A program made the position numbers and the translations under genes. Under the pieces are notes generated by a model that was not told where the DNA came from, ran no database searches, and was given only the letters and a program-made list of their open reading frames with translations. A DNA stretch of 51,085 bases, taken from a bacterium. GTDB lineage: Bacteria; Bacteroidota; Bacteroidia; NS11-12g; UBA9320. Shown here piece after piece: positions 26,214-35,282 of the stretch. Every line of letters starts with the position of its first letter. Position 1 is the stretch's first letter. The DNA lies in contig JAAEYY010000022.1 of assembly GCA_018223105.1 (NCBI GenBank), forward strand, positions 1 through 51,085, in the 5' to 3' direction.

Positions 26214-26513
<300 letters not shown>

Positions 26514-26528
26514 TTATATAATATCACC

Positions 26529-26556
26529 GGAAGTTTCGGCCCAGGCCGGAACTTCC
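26529..26556 (+). other. Intercistronic hairpin between atpE and atpF
   Basis: Arms GGAAGTTTCGGCC and GGCCGGAACTTCC, complementary except one G-U pair, with a 2-nt centre (effective stem 11, loop 6). No T-run follows and atpF starts 17 nt later, so it is not a simple terminator. Likely an RNA-stabilising or translation-tuning element for the high c-subunit stoichiometry. Confidence 0.75.
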
Positions 26557-26572
26557 CTTAAATAACAAAGTA

Positions 26573-27067
26573 ATGGAATTAGTTACACCCGATATTGGCC
26601 TGGTATTTTGGATGACCCTGACCTTCCTTGGTCTGTTATTCATACTTACCAAATTTGTATGGCCTCCTATTCTTAAGTCGCTTAAGGAGCGTGAGGACTT
26701 TATTGAGCGTTCGCTTAAAAGTGCGGAAGATGCCAAAGCTGAAATGAGTAAGCTAAAAGCGGAAAACGAAGCTTTACTGGTTGAAGCCAGAGCGGAGCGA
26801 GATAAAATCTTAAAAGAAGCTCGTGAGATGAAAGAGAAACTTATTGCCGATGCAAAGCAAAGTGCAAACGAAGAAAGTAATCGTATGATTGCTTCTGCAC
26901 GTGCTGAAATCGACAAGGAAAAAGTTCAAGCTCTTTCAGACATTAAGAAACAGGTTGCCGGACTTTCTTTGGACATTGCAGAAAAAATATTAAAACGCGA
27001 ATTGGACAAAGGCGATGATCACGATGCACTCGTGGCTGAGCATTTGAACAAATCACAAATGAACTAA
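26573..27067 (+). CDS. atpF: ATP synthase Fo subunit b
   Basis: 164 residues. One N-terminal helix (GLVFWMTLTFLGLLFILTKFVWPPIL) followed by a long Ala/Glu/Lys coiled coil, the usual b-subunit stalk. The conserved Lys-Phe-x-Trp-Pro-Pro-Ile end of the membrane helix is present. Stator stalk linking Fo to delta/alpha. Ends 1 bp before atpH. Confidence 0.96.
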   Translation: MELVTPDIGLVFWMTLTFLGLLFILTKFVWPPILKSLKEREDFIERSLKSAEDAKAEMSKLKAENEALLVEARAERDKILKEAREMKEKLIADAKQSANEESNRMIASARAEIDKEKVQALSDIKKQVAGLSLDIAEKILKRELDKGDDHDALVAEHLNKSQMN

Positions 27068-27068
27068 T

Positions 27069-27608
27069 ATGGCTTCAGGCAGAATAGCATCCAGATACTC
27101 CAAATCATTGTTCGATATCGCTATGCAAAGCGGTTCTATCGATCAAGTGAAAAAAGACATGGATACTGTTGTTTCAGTATGTTCAGGATCCAAAGATTTA
27201 TTGATGCTTTTGAAAAATCCCATTGTCAAAACAGCAGATAAACAAGCAGTTTTGGTAAAGGTATTTGCTGAATGTTCAAAAGGAACTCAGGATTTTATTC
27301 AATTCCTTGTGAAGAGTAAGCGTGAATCTGAGCTTCCAATGGTTGCTCATCAGTTCATCAGGGCATATGACGAATTAAAGGGAATTGCAAAAGCAACTGT
27401 AGTTTCTGCATTGCCTTTGAATGAAGATACTTTAAACAAGGTGAAAATGTACCTTAAGAGTATCACAGGTTCAAGCGAAATTGAACTTCACAATGAAATA
27501 GACCCCTCTATTATCGGCGGTATTGTAATCAAACACGAAGACAAACTGTTAGATATGAGTGTGGCAAGAGAACTTAGAGAAATCAGAAAAGAATTAATTT
27601 ATAATTAA
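27069..27608 (+). CDS. atpH: ATP synthase F1 subunit delta
   Basis: 179 residues. N-terminal helical domain starts RIASRYSKSLFDIAMQSG; C-terminal signature IDPSIIGGIVIKHEDKLLDMSV is the family's conserved strand region. Connects the b stalk to the alpha subunits. Normal length; 6 bp before atpA. Confidence 0.96.
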   Translation: MASGRIASRYSKSLFDIAMQSGSIDQVKKDMDTVVSVCSGSKDLLMLLKNPIVKTADKQAVLVKVFAECSKGTQDFIQFLVKSKRESELPMVAHQFIRAYDELKGIAKATVVSALPLNEDTLNKVKMYLKSITGSSEIELHNEIDPSIIGGIVIKHEDKLLDMSVARELREIRKELIYN

Positions 27609-27614
27609 AAAGAA

Positions 27615-29195
27615 ATGGCTCAAATTAGACCAGACGAAGTTTCAAGCATCATTAAGGAGCAATTAGCTCACGTTAAAACTGATGCTCAACTCGAAGAAGT
27701 AGGAACCGTGCTCCAGGTGGGTGACGGTATCGCCCGTATTTACGGTCTGACCAAAGTGAAATCAGGTGAGCTGATTGAATTTGAAAACGGAGTTCAAGGT
27801 ATTGTATTAAACCTCGAGGAAGATAACGTAGGTGCGGTACTTTTGGGTAACTCTATTGAAATTAAAGAAGGCGACTCTGTAAAAAGAACAAACCGTATTG
27901 CTTCTCTAAAAGTAGGAGAAGGGATGTTGGGGCGTGTTGTTAATACATTAGGAAATCCTATTGATGGTAAAGGAGATATCGAAGGTGATTTATACGAAAT
28001 GCCACTTGAGCGTAAAGCTCCTGGGGTAATCTATCGTGAGCCTGTTACAGAGCCTTTACAGACGGGTGTTAAAGCGATTGATGCAATGATTCCTATCGGA
28101 CGTGGACAGCGTGAGTTAATCATCGGTGACCGTCAGACAGGTAAAACTGCAGTTGCAATTGATACCATCATCAACCAAAAAGAGTTTTACGATAAAGGAG
28201 AACCTGTATACTGTATTTACGTAGCATGTGGTCAGAAAGCATCTACAGTAAAACAAGTGGTACGTTCATTAGAACAAAGAGGCGCAATGCCTTATACCAT
28301 TGTGGTTTCAGCATCAGCAGCGGATCCTGCGCCAATGCAGTTCTACGCACCAATGGCGGGAGCGGCAATTGGAGAATATTTTAGAGACACCGGTCGTCCG
28401 GCATTGATCATCTTTGATGACCTTTCAAAACAAGCGGTGGCGTATCGTGAGGTTTCTCTTTTGCTAAGACGTCCTCCAGGACGTGAGGCATATCCGGGTG
28501 ACGTATTCTACCTTCACTCAAGATTATTGGAGCGTGCTGCGAAAGTGACTAGCTCTAATGAAATTGCAAAAGGTATGAACGACCTTCCTGAGTCGCTTAA
28601 AGATAAAGTTCAAGGTGGTGGATCACTTACCGCTTTGCCGATTATCGAAACTCAAGCGGGTGACGTTTCTGCATATATTCCAACCAACGTAATTTCGATT
28701 ACAGATGGACAGATCTTCCTAGAGTCTGATCTTTTCAACTCAGGTATTCGTCCGGCGATTAACGTAGGTATCTCGGTATCTCGTGTTGGGGGTAATGCAC
28801 AGGTTAAATCCATGAAGAAAACTGCCGGTACTTTGAAATTAGACCAGGCACAATACAGAGAACTAGAAGCATTTGCGAAATTCGGATCTGATCTGGATTC
28901 TGCAACGAAATCTATTCTTGATAAAGGTTCTAGAAACGTAGAGATTTTGAAACAAGCTCAATACTCACCTTTAACCGTGGGTAAGCAAGTTGCGATCATC
29001 TATCTTGGAACCAAAGGTCTTCTAAGAGGAGTTCCTGTAAAAGACGTTCGTCGTTTTGAGGAAGAGTTCTTAATGAAGATGGAAGCAGATCATCAAGATG
29101 TTCTTGATGCATTAAGCTCAGGTAAATTAGACGACACTCTTACTGATACAGTTGAGAAAGTAGGAGCGGAAGTAGCTAAGAACTTTAAAGCCTAA
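27615..29195 (+). CDS. atpA: ATP synthase F1 subunit alpha
   Basis: 526 residues. N-terminal barrel ([14 protein letters not shown]), Walker [22 protein letters not shown], the alpha-specific Gln of the Walker [21 protein letters not shown], and C-terminal helical domain. Non-catalytic nucleotide site and hexamer partner of beta. Full length. Confidence 0.98.
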   Translation: MAQIRPDEVSSIIKEQLAHVKTDAQLEEVGTVLQVGDGIARIYGLTKVKSGELIEFENGVQGIVLNLEEDNVGAVLLGNSIEIKEGDSVKRTNRIASLKVGEGMLGRVVNTLGNPIDGKGDIEGDLYEMPLERKAPGVIYREPVTEPLQTGVKAIDAMIPIGRGQRELIIGDRQTGKTAVAIDTIINQKEFYDKGEPVYCIYVACGQKASTVKQVVRSLEQRGAMPYTIVVSASAADPAPMQFYAPMAGAAIGEYFRDTGRPALIIFDDLSKQAVAYREVSLLLRRPPGREAYPGDVFYLHSRLLERAAKVTSSNEIAKGMNDLPESLKDKVQGGGSLTALPIIETQAGDVSAYIPTNVISITDGQIFLESDLFNSGIRPAINVGISVSRVGGNAQVKSMKKTAGTLKLDQAQYRELEAFAKFGSDLDSATKSILDKGSRNVEILKQAQYSPLTVGKQVAIIYLGTKGLLRGVPVKDVRRFEEEFLMKMEADHQDVLDALSSGKLDDTLTDTVEKVGAEVAKNFKA

Positions 29196-29199
29196 TCTT

Positions 29200-30084
29200 A
29201 TGGCGAATTTAAAAGAGGTTAGAAACCGAATAGCGACAACGATCTCTACTCAGCAGATCACGAAAGCCATGAAGTTGGTTTCTGCGACTAAATTGAAAAA
29301 AGCGCAGGATGCCATCAGTCAGATGAGACCTTATTCTGACAAGCTTTATGGAATTTTGATGAACCTTGCTGAGAGCGCCAAAAGTGACCGTGAACTCGAG
29401 AAGTACTTCGAGCACCGAGAGGTGAAAAATGTATTGCTGATCGTAAACTCAAGTGATAAAGGTTTATGTGGTGCATACAACTCCAATATCATTAAGGAAG
29501 TAAAATCTTTACTTACTGAAAAGTATGGTAAAGAGGTTAACGTTGAATTGAAATTCTTAGGAAAAAAAGCCTATGACTATTTCAAGAAGATGGACGTTAA
29601 TGCAAATACTGAAGATATGGAGGCATTTCTTGATCTGAACTCAGATAATGTATTTGAGATTGGATCCAGAGTAATTCAGGATTTCACACAAGGCAAATAC
29701 GACGAGGTTAGAATTGTCTATAATAAGTTTAAGAATGCAGCAACTCAATATGTAACAGTTGAAAAGATGTTACCGGTAGAACTTTCTGCATTTGAAGGAC
29801 AAGAAACAGAAGAAGGATTTATTTCGAACTACGAGTTTGAACCAAGTCAGTCTGAAATTCTTTCCAACTTAATTCCTCAGGCAGTTAAAACTCAGTTATA
29901 CAGAACTATGTTGGATGCGCAAGCATCAGAACATGGGTCTCGTATGGTGGCAATGGATAAAGCTACCGAGAATGCGGGAGAAATGCTGTTTGACTTAAAA
30001 TTAGAATACAACCAAGCCAGACAAGCGGCTATTACTACAGAGATCCTCGAGATTGTAGGTGGTGCGGCAGCTTTAGAAGGCTAA
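29200..30084 (+). CDS. atpG: ATP synthase F1 subunit gamma
   Basis: 294 residues. N-terminal coiled-coil (NLKEVRNRIATTISTQQITKAMK) and C-terminal helix (MDKATENAGEMLFDLKLEYNQARQ, ITTEILEIVGGAAAL) are the rotor shaft. Central Rossmann part GSDKGLCGAYN-like (SSDKGLCGAYNSNI). Last gene of the operon; atpD and atpC are not downstream, as usual in Bacteroidota. Confidence 0.97.
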   Translation: MANLKEVRNRIATTISTQQITKAMKLVSATKLKKAQDAISQMRPYSDKLYGILMNLAESAKSDRELEKYFEHREVKNVLLIVNSSDKGLCGAYNSNIIKEVKSLLTEKYGKEVNVELKFLGKKAYDYFKKMDVNANTEDMEAFLDLNSDNVFEIGSRVIQDFTQGKYDEVRIVYNKFKNAATQYVTVEKMLPVELSAFEGQETEEGFISNYEFEPSQSEILSNLIPQAVKTQLYRTMLDAQASEHGSRMVAMDKATENAGEMLFDLKLEYNQARQAAITTEILEIVGGAAALEG

Positions 30085-30113
30085 GTTATTATTATAATGT
30101 AGGTAAAAAGATT

Positions 30114-30140
30114 GGGGCGCATTTTGCGCCCCTTTTTTTT
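30114..30140 (+). terminator. Rho-independent terminator of the atp operon
   Basis: Stem GGGGCGCA/TGCGCCCC with loop TTT, followed by eight T. It starts 29 bp after the atpG stop and abuts the end of the convergent YCII gene. Confidence 0.93.
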
Positions 30141-30141
30141 G

Positions 30142-30486
30142 TTACATCTCCATAGGCATTACCTCTCGGATTTCGATGTTCCCATCGTACTCAAATAGCG
30201 GGCAATCTTTAGCAAGATCAACGGCATGGTCGTAATCATTCGCTTTGAAATGTAACCAACCCCCGATCATTTCATCGCTTTTCGAGGGTACAGTTCCATT
30301 TTGTACACCTCTGGCGGTCATCAGTCTGCCATCTTGCATTAATGGCATACCACCAAGGAGATTGCCACTTGAAGCTATCTTGCCCATGTAGGCTCCCCAA
30401 CGCTCCATGTGTTTTGCGCTCTCCTCCTCGGTAGCCTCAGCCATCCTGGCATCGCCACCTCTCATTAATAATAAGTATTCTTTCAT
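30142..30486 (-). CDS. YCII-domain protein (DGPF-like)
   Basis: 114 residues from the ATG at 30486 (the frame opens 8 codons earlier without support). Starts MKEYLLLMRGGDARM and continues with AKHMERWGAYMGKIASSGNLLGGMPL, then the family's DEMIGGWLHFKANDYDHAVDLAKDCPLFEYDGNIEIREVMPM. YCII proteins are small ferredoxin-like dimers; some accompany sigma factors or regulators, function mostly unknown. Divergent from the GlxA-type regulator, 109 bp apart. Confidence 0.88.
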   Translation of the reverse strand: MKEYLLLMRGGDARMAEATEEESAKHMERWGAYMGKIASSGNLLGGMPLMQDGRLMTARGVQNGTVPSKSDEMIGGWLHFKANDYDHAVDLAKDCPLFEYDGNIEIREVMPMEM

Positions 30487-30579
30487 AATTTGTTTTTTTA
30501 CAAAGAACAAGCCGAATAGAATTCCAAATGGGGTTAAATTCCGACAAGCTAAGGGGTTGATTGTGCCATGCTACCCGAT

Positions 30580-30587
30580 TAATTTTG
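30580..30587 (+). promoter_or_regulatory. Promoter of the GlxA-type regulator
   Basis: TAATTTTG (exact TAnnTTTG) with TTG 16 nt upstream (30561-30563), 8 nt before the ATG at 30596. Same TTG-N16 spacing as the rpmH promoter. Confidence 0.5.
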
Positions 30588-30595
30588 AACCGACA

Positions 30596-31573
30596 ATGAA
30601 AGAGGTTGTAATATTTGTTCCTAAAGGTGAGATTATTCTAAGCAGTGTGATCGGACCGTTTAAAATCTTTTCTAAAGTGAATGACTTACTTGGAGATCGC
30701 GGTCCCTTTTATAATATTCGCTTAGCCGGCCTTGATCGCGTGACCAATCTTTACGGCGGGCATTTTTCAATCAATATGCATTGTACCATTGCCGAAGTTG
30801 CGAAAGCAGACTTGGTGGTGATTCCTGCTGTTTTTGGTGATTTTAAGCGCGCTGTAGAGCTTAACTCAGAAGCTACGCCCTGGTTTAAGACGATGCATGA
30901 AAGAGGGGCTGAGATGGCCAGTTTATGTATGGGAGCATTTTTGCTGGCCCCTACCGGTATTTTAGATGGGAAGAGTTGCACAACACATTGGCTGGGAGCC
31001 GAGGCTTTCAGAACTATGTACCCCCAAGTTAAACTGGCAGAGCAAAAGGTAATTACCGATGAGAATGGGGTTTATACCAGTGGTGGGGCCTACTCTTTCC
31101 TCAACCTAATCTTACATCTGGTTGAGAAATATAACGGTCGGGATATGGCATTGATGTGTGCCAAAATATTTGAGGTTGATATCGACAGAGATAATCAGGC
31201 CATGTTTAGCATTTTTCAGGGTCAGAAGGAGCATGAGGATGAACCCATTATCAATGCACAGCGATTCATCGAAAATAATTATTCAGATAAGATCTATGTA
31301 GATAAACTGGCCGAGATGTTTGCCCTAAGTCGAAGAAATTTCATTCGCAGGTTTAAAAAGGCCACTGCAAACAGTCCCATTGAATATATTCAAAGAGTTA
31401 GGGTAGAGGCTGCTAAGCGCTCATTGGAGTCTAGTAATCAAACCATTAATGAAGTTATGTACACGGTGGGGTATTCAGATAGCAAAGCCTTCCGAAATAC
31501 ATTCAGGAAATTTACCGGGGTTACTCCAAAAGGCTATAAACAGAAATACAATAGAGTGCGCGCTATGAATTAA
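30596..31573 (+). CDS. GlxA-family transcriptional regulator (DJ-1/PfpI-like domain plus AraC HTH)
   Basis: 325 residues from the ATG at 30596; the frame opens 63 codons earlier inside the YCII promoter region, which does not look coding. N-terminal DJ-1/PfpI-like domain (MKEVVIFVPKGEI, then LVVIPAVFGDF, SLCMGAFLLAPTGILDGKSC with the nucleophile-elbow Cys, TTHWLGAE). C-terminal AraC/XylS domain with two HTHs: VDKLAEMFALSRRNFIRRFK and INEVMYTVGYSDSKAFRNTF, then FTGVTPKGYKQKY. Effector unknown. The divergent YCII gene is a likely target. Confidence 0.92.
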   Translation: MKEVVIFVPKGEIILSSVIGPFKIFSKVNDLLGDRGPFYNIRLAGLDRVTNLYGGHFSINMHCTIAEVAKADLVVIPAVFGDFKRAVELNSEATPWFKTMHERGAEMASLCMGAFLLAPTGILDGKSCTTHWLGAEAFRTMYPQVKLAEQKVITDENGVYTSGGAYSFLNLILHLVEKYNGRDMALMCAKIFEVDIDRDNQAMFSIFQGQKEHEDEPIINAQRFIENNYSDKIYVDKLAEMFALSRRNFIRRFKKATANSPIEYIQRVRVEAAKRSLESSNQTINEVMYTVGYSDSKAFRNTFRKFTGVTPKGYKQKYNRVRAMN

Positions 31574-32417
31574 GCTTCGGAGGGTTTTGGAAACCCAAAT
31601 CAGTTTTGAAGTGAAGATCGCGCTGAGGGAATGGAATAACAACTTTGTGTTTTCTGAATTCTTCATCAATCATAAAGCGTAAATCACTTTTTACATCCTC
31701 AATAGGAAATAAGTAATTCGACCAGAACAAGAGCTCGAAATCCAAACTACTGTCGCCAAAGTCTTTAAATCGAACAAAAGGCGCCGGATTGGTTTTGATA
31801 CGATTATGCTTCCAAGCACATTCAATGAGGATTTTCTTTACTAATTCAACATCAGAACCATAGGCCACACCTACTTTTACTATAAATCGGGTGACGTTTT
31901 GATTAGACGACCAATTGATCAAATTCTCACTTACCAGTTTGTGGTTGGGAATGATCATCATGATACCGTCTCTACTTTCAATCTTTGAAGTTCTCAGCCC
32001 AATTTCCTTTACTCGAGCAACAATGCCGTCCACCTCTACAATGTCATTGATTCCAATGCTGGGCTCAATCAGTAAGATTATCCCGGAAAATATATCATTG
32101 AACACCTGTTGAATACCCAGACCTAAACCAATTAGTAAAGGAGATAATGCCAGCAGTATACCCGGATGTACATTGAGCGTGATCATAGTTAAAGCAATGA
32201 ACACAACGGCCAGTATATACTTACTGATTTGGGTAATCGCGAAGCTCTGGCTTTGTTGAAGTCTGCCCGTTTTAACCGATAGTTTAACAAAGCGCTTTAA
32301 CCAACGATAGAAGAAGTAAATTACGAAGTAATAGAGTAGAATTAATAAGATGCTTTTAACCTTGATCTCAACATTGTCAGAGAATTCAAATATGGTCTTA
32401 TTCAGCAGTTCCTTCAT
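31563..32417 (-). CDS. MscS-family mechanosensitive channel
   Basis: 284 residues. Three N-terminal helices, the pore helix with the Gly/Ala pattern LLIGLGLGIQQVFNDIFSGI, then the beta domain (VDGIVARVKEIGLRTSKIES, IMMIIPNHKLVSENLINWS) and C-terminal alpha-beta domain. Releases solutes on hypo-osmotic shock; member of the smaller MscS class. Convergent with the GlxA-type gene (11 nt overlap) and 4 nt overlap with the upstream zinc-ribbon gene. Confidence 0.92.
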   Translation of the reverse strand: MKELLNKTIFEFSDNVEIKVKSILLILLYYFVIYFFYRWLKRFVKLSVKTGRLQQSQSFAITQISKYILAVVFIALTMITLNVHPGILLALSPLLIGLGLGIQQVFNDIFSGIILLIEPSIGINDIVEVDGIVARVKEIGLRTSKIESRDGIMMIIPNHKLVSENLINWSSNQNVTRFIVKVGVAYGSDVELVKKILIECAWKHNRIKTNPAPFVRFKDFGDSSLDFELLFWSNYLFPIEDVKSDLRFMIDEEFRKHKVVIPFPQRDLHFKTDLGFQNPPKLNS

Positions 32418-32767
32418 TCGGTGTGGATGTTCTTAGAAATCACTGCAAAGTAATTATTTTCTAAAGGAACATAGCCGACATCATAACAGAAAATACAAGT
32501 TTTGTCATCCTCCTTCACAATATTAGTGCAGTGGTCGAACTTGAAGCCCATGTCCACTAGGTCTTCATACCGAATTGGTTTACTTTTTAGGGTCATTAGA
32601 ATTCGTCGATTTTTTCGCAGAATTTGGTTCATTCTGCGAATGAGGTTATTGGAGGAAGCACTGAGCTCATTGTGAAAAGAGCTTCTGCAGAGGTAATCGC
32701 AGAACTTTTTATCAATTCTACCTTTAAGTGGTTGATTGCAGTAGGCGCATCGTCGATCTTTTTCCAT
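32414..32767 (-). CDS. Zinc-ribbon protein of unknown function
   Basis: 117 residues. The N-terminus has CAYCNQPLKGRIDKKFCDYLC, a CxxC...CxxxC zinc-ribbon, followed by a basic helix (NLIRRMNQILRKNRRILM) and a second Cys pair, CIFCYDVGYVPL. This resembles small zinc-ribbon proteins of Bacteroidota. It may bind nucleic acid, given the basic helix; that is inference. The stop overlaps the MscS start by 4 nt. Confidence 0.8.
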   Translation of the reverse strand: MEKDRRCAYCNQPLKGRIDKKFCDYLCRSSFHNELSASSNNLIRRMNQILRKNRRILMTLKSKPIRYEDLVDMGFKFDHCTNIVKEDDKTCIFCYDVGYVPLENNYFAVISKNIHTE

Positions 32768-32797
32768 GGGTTCAAGATCAACAAATGGTACTTTTCT

Positions 32798-33859
32798 TTA
32801 AAAAAGATTTAGCTGACCGTTGGCATTTGCCCTGTATAAGTTTAAGTTAAACGCAGGCATTTTACCATCGAGTTTATATCGTTTGCGAGCGAGTTGAATC
32901 TGTTGCCTCACACTCTCAGCAAATACCCCTTTCCCTTTCATACGCTCCCCGAAATTATGGTTACTTAAATTACCACCTTGGGCCGCACTGATGAGGTTTA
33001 AGACCCGGTTCGCTTTTAATGGATAGGTCTTTCTTAACCAATCTTCAAAAATGAGAGCGATAGAACCGTTGAGTCTTACCATAGTGTATGACATACTAAT
33101 AGCACCTGCTTCTTTTACTGCTTCGGCAACATCAAAAACTTCATCGCTGTTCAAGCCCGGCACCACCGGGGCAAACATTACACTCACCGGGATTCCTGCA
33201 TCGGATAATGTTTTTATCGTTTTCAAACGGTTCTTTACAGATGCAGTTCTTGGCTCCATATTTCTTCTCAATTCCTCATTTAAACTAGTGAGAGAAATAT
33301 GAACATGCACCAGATTCTTCTCTGCCAGTTTTGTTAAGATATCTATATCGCGACAGATCAGGGCATTCTTGGTGATAATCCCTACGGGGTGCCTGTGATC
33401 GAGAAACACCTGTAATAAACTGCGTGTAATTTTCAATTGTTTTTCCGCCGGTTGATAACAATCCGTATTTCCCGAAAGCATAATTGGGCTGGGGGTCCAA
33501 TGTTTGCTACTCAATTTCTTTTTGAGCAATTCCGCGGCGTCGGGTTTGTACAAAATCTTCGACTCAAAATCGGTTCCGGCGCTATATCCCCAGTATTCAT
33601 GCGTAACCCGTGCATAGCAATAAACACAACCATGTTCACATCCCTGATATGGGTTTATACTCCAAGCGGCAGGCACATCCGGACTATCAACCTTATTCAC
33701 TATAGTTTTTGCATGAACCTGAATAAATTCAGTGCTCTTGTCTTGTTCCAGAATTTCAGGATCGTGCTGAGCATCCTCCCAAAACATGAATGAAGCTGTT
33801 GAGTCAAAGCGATTATGTGTATTGATTTGAGCGCCTCTTCCTTTCTTTTGTGCAATCAT
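32798..33859 (-). CDS. PA0069-family radical SAM protein
   Basis: 353 residues from the ATG at 33859 (frame opens 14 codons earlier). The 4Fe-4S motif GCEHGCVYCYAR (C-x3-C-x2-C) is at about residue 80, followed by the radical SAM barrel and SVMFAPVVPGLNSDEV. SPL-like/PA0069 family: DNA photoproduct lyase relatives, but this subgroup is uncharacterised. Precedes the zinc ribbon by 30 bp and may be in its operon. Confidence 0.88.
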   Translation of the reverse strand: MIAQKKGRGAQINTHNRFDSTASFMFWEDAQHDPEILEQDKSTEFIQVHAKTIVNKVDSPDVPAAWSINPYQGCEHGCVYCYARVTHEYWGYSAGTDFESKILYKPDAAELLKKKLSSKHWTPSPIMLSGNTDCYQPAEKQLKITRSLLQVFLDHRHPVGIITKNALICRDIDILTKLAEKNLVHVHISLTSLNEELRRNMEPRTASVKNRLKTIKTLSDAGIPVSVMFAPVVPGLNSDEVFDVAEAVKEAGAISMSYTMVRLNGSIALIFEDWLRKTYPLKANRVLNLISAAQGGNLSNHNFGERMKGKGVFAESVRQQIQLARKRYKLDGKMPAFNLNLYRANANGQLNLF

Positions 33860-33943
33860 TGGTAATATTATTATCAGGTGGTCTGATAGTAATATAGTCA
33901 ATATTTTGTAGAAAGAGATAAATATTATAGGAAATTGTAATTC

Positions 33944-34580
33944 CTAGAACCACTCTCTAGGCTTGGTTAAAAGGTATCCATCTTCTTTACGTATTTCTAT
34001 TGGTAATTGGGAGCTTTTTATTGCTTTACGACCAATAGTTAAATGTCCTTTCGCAACCGAAGCAATGCTTTGATTGTGTCTTTTCGGCGGAAAACCAACG
34101 AAAACCCTCTTATTTTCAAATGTTCTATGAATGGCTTTTATTGGTGGCATTAAATCACTATCACCAGAAATTAAAAATGCTGTATCATATAAGTCATTAA
34201 AACCGTCACATAACATTTCGGTGGCTATGTTAACATCTGTCATTTTCTCACTATTTGTAGGGTAAGTATGGCCACATGAATAACATTCTTGGGTTCCAGC
34301 TTGATACCGACCATAGAGTATTTTAACACCTGTCGTCTTTATTGCTTCGAGATAGGTTGTTTGCCTTTTGAGTTTATCCGGATTGTTGGTTACTCTGCTG
34401 GTGAAATATTTCACAGTAATCAATTCCTGATGATCTCTGAGTAAAGTCTTTATCAAGTTGATTAGATGTAACCATTTATTTTTCATGACCTGCTTCCAAC
34501 ATTCCAAAATAGAAATTGAATCCGTCGATATAAGCAATAACTCTTTCTTTAGAGTGCTCTTTAATCTTTTCTTGAGACAT
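33944..34580 (-). pseudogene. NYN-domain (PIN-like nuclease) gene, disrupted by a frameshift
   Basis: Two frames make one NYN protein. From the ATG at 34580 the first frame reads MSQEKIKEHSKERVIAYIDG then FNFYFGMLEAGHEK and hits TAA at 34478-34476; it holds the first catalytic Asp (YIDGFNFY). The rest (KNKWLHLINLIKTLL, ECYSCGHTYP, EKMTDVNIATEML, YDTAFLISGDSDLMPP, FVGFPPKRHN) is in the next frame to 33944, with the other acidic residues. Removing one T from the T5 run at 34479-34483 joins them as GHENKWLHL. Homologues (LabA/DUF88/NYN) are about this length when joined, near 210 residues. Could be a true mutation, a homopolymer error or a shift-prone site. Accompanied by a divergent hairpin pair. 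Confidence 0.82.
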
Positions 34581-34608
34581 AAATGGGTGTAATTTTATGG
34601 ATAATTTT

Positions 34609-34616
34609 TATATTTG
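34609..34616 (+). promoter_or_regulatory. Bacteroidota -7 box pointing into the hairpin pair
   Basis: TATATTTG, exact to TAnnTTTG. There is no protein-coding start downstream on this strand until FAH at 35296, so it would drive a short RNA. Confidence 0.4.
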
Positions 34617-34619
34617 CAG

Positions 34620-34675
34620 TTGAACATCGCCAAAGATAGCATCTTTGGTCTGACGCCCCTTCTTGGGGCGTTTCG
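34620..34675 (+). ncRNA. Candidate small structured RNA divergent from the NYN gene
   Basis: Two perfect hairpins in about 55 nt: CCAAAGAT-AGC-ATCTTTGG (34630-34648) and ACGCCCC-TTCTT-GGGGCGT (34653-34671), followed by a weak T-rich tail. A -7 box lies 4 nt before. The second could be a terminator. Alternatives: leader or operator of the NYN gene on the other strand, or an aat terminator. No coding frame here. It does not match an RNA family I can name. Confidence 0.45.
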
Positions 34676-34702
34676 CTTTAAATAAATTAAACTTTCGTCT
34701 TT

Positions 34703-35263
34703 TTAAGCCAGAGCTTCTTTTAAGAGCTTCATATACTCTACATCTGTAATTTCTTTTGCCCCAAATTGCAATAAGTGATCGTTGATGTATTGTGTGTCGA
34801 GCAGCAAGAAATGTTCTTTTTTTAAGAACTCCACCAGTGCGATGAGCGCAATTTTTGATGCATCGGTTATCCTGTGAAACATAGATTCTCCAAAAAAGGC
34901 ATGTTGAATGGAAACTCCATATAGGCCTCCCACTAATTCATCGTTTTGCCAGGTTTCAAAGCTCCAAGCATGTCCCGCTTTATGCAAGTAAACATAGCTT
35001 TCAATAATGTCTTCGCTAATCCAAGTGCTAGAGCGATCAGCACATAGGCGCATTACTTCTTCAAAAGCGGTATTGATTCTAATCTCAAATTTTCCGCTCT
35101 TGTAAAGGCGCTTAAGATTTTTGGAGATATGAAATTCATTAAGTGGAATAATGCCTCGCTTTTCGGGTTTAAACCAGTAGATTTCATTCTCCTCCTCGGG
35201 AATAGCCATAGGGAAATACCCTTGAGTATAAGCATATAGCAATTCATTTGGATCGATCTTCAC
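34703..35263 (-). CDS. aat: Leucyl/phenylalanyl-tRNA--protein transferase
   Basis: 186 residues with a GTG start at 35263. Signatures: LLYAYTQGYFPMA, WFKPEKRGIIPLNEFHISKNL, HAWSFETWQNDELVGGLYGV, GESMFHRITDASKIALI, LLDTQYINDHLLQFGAKEI. Adds Leu/Phe to proteins with N-terminal Lys/Arg for ClpAP degradation (N-degron pathway). Size normal. Divergent from the FAH gene; -7 box TAAATTTG 7 nt upstream of the start. Confidence 0.96.
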   Translation of the reverse strand: MKIDPNELLYAYTQGYFPMAIPEEENEIYWFKPEKRGIIPLNEFHISKNLKRLYKSGKFEIRINTAFEEVMRLCADRSSTWISEDIIESYVYLHKAGHAWSFETWQNDELVGGLYGVSIQHAFFGESMFHRITDASKIALIALVEFLKKEHFLLLDTQYINDHLLQFGAKEITDVEYMKLLKEALA

Positions 35264-35270
35264 GGATTGA

Positions 35271-35278
35271 CAAATTTA
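35271..35278 (-). promoter_or_regulatory. Bacteroidota -7 box for aat
   Basis: The minus strand reads TAAATTTG, exact to TAnnTTTG, 7 nt before the GTG start. Confidence 0.4.
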
Positions 35279-35282
35279 GTTT

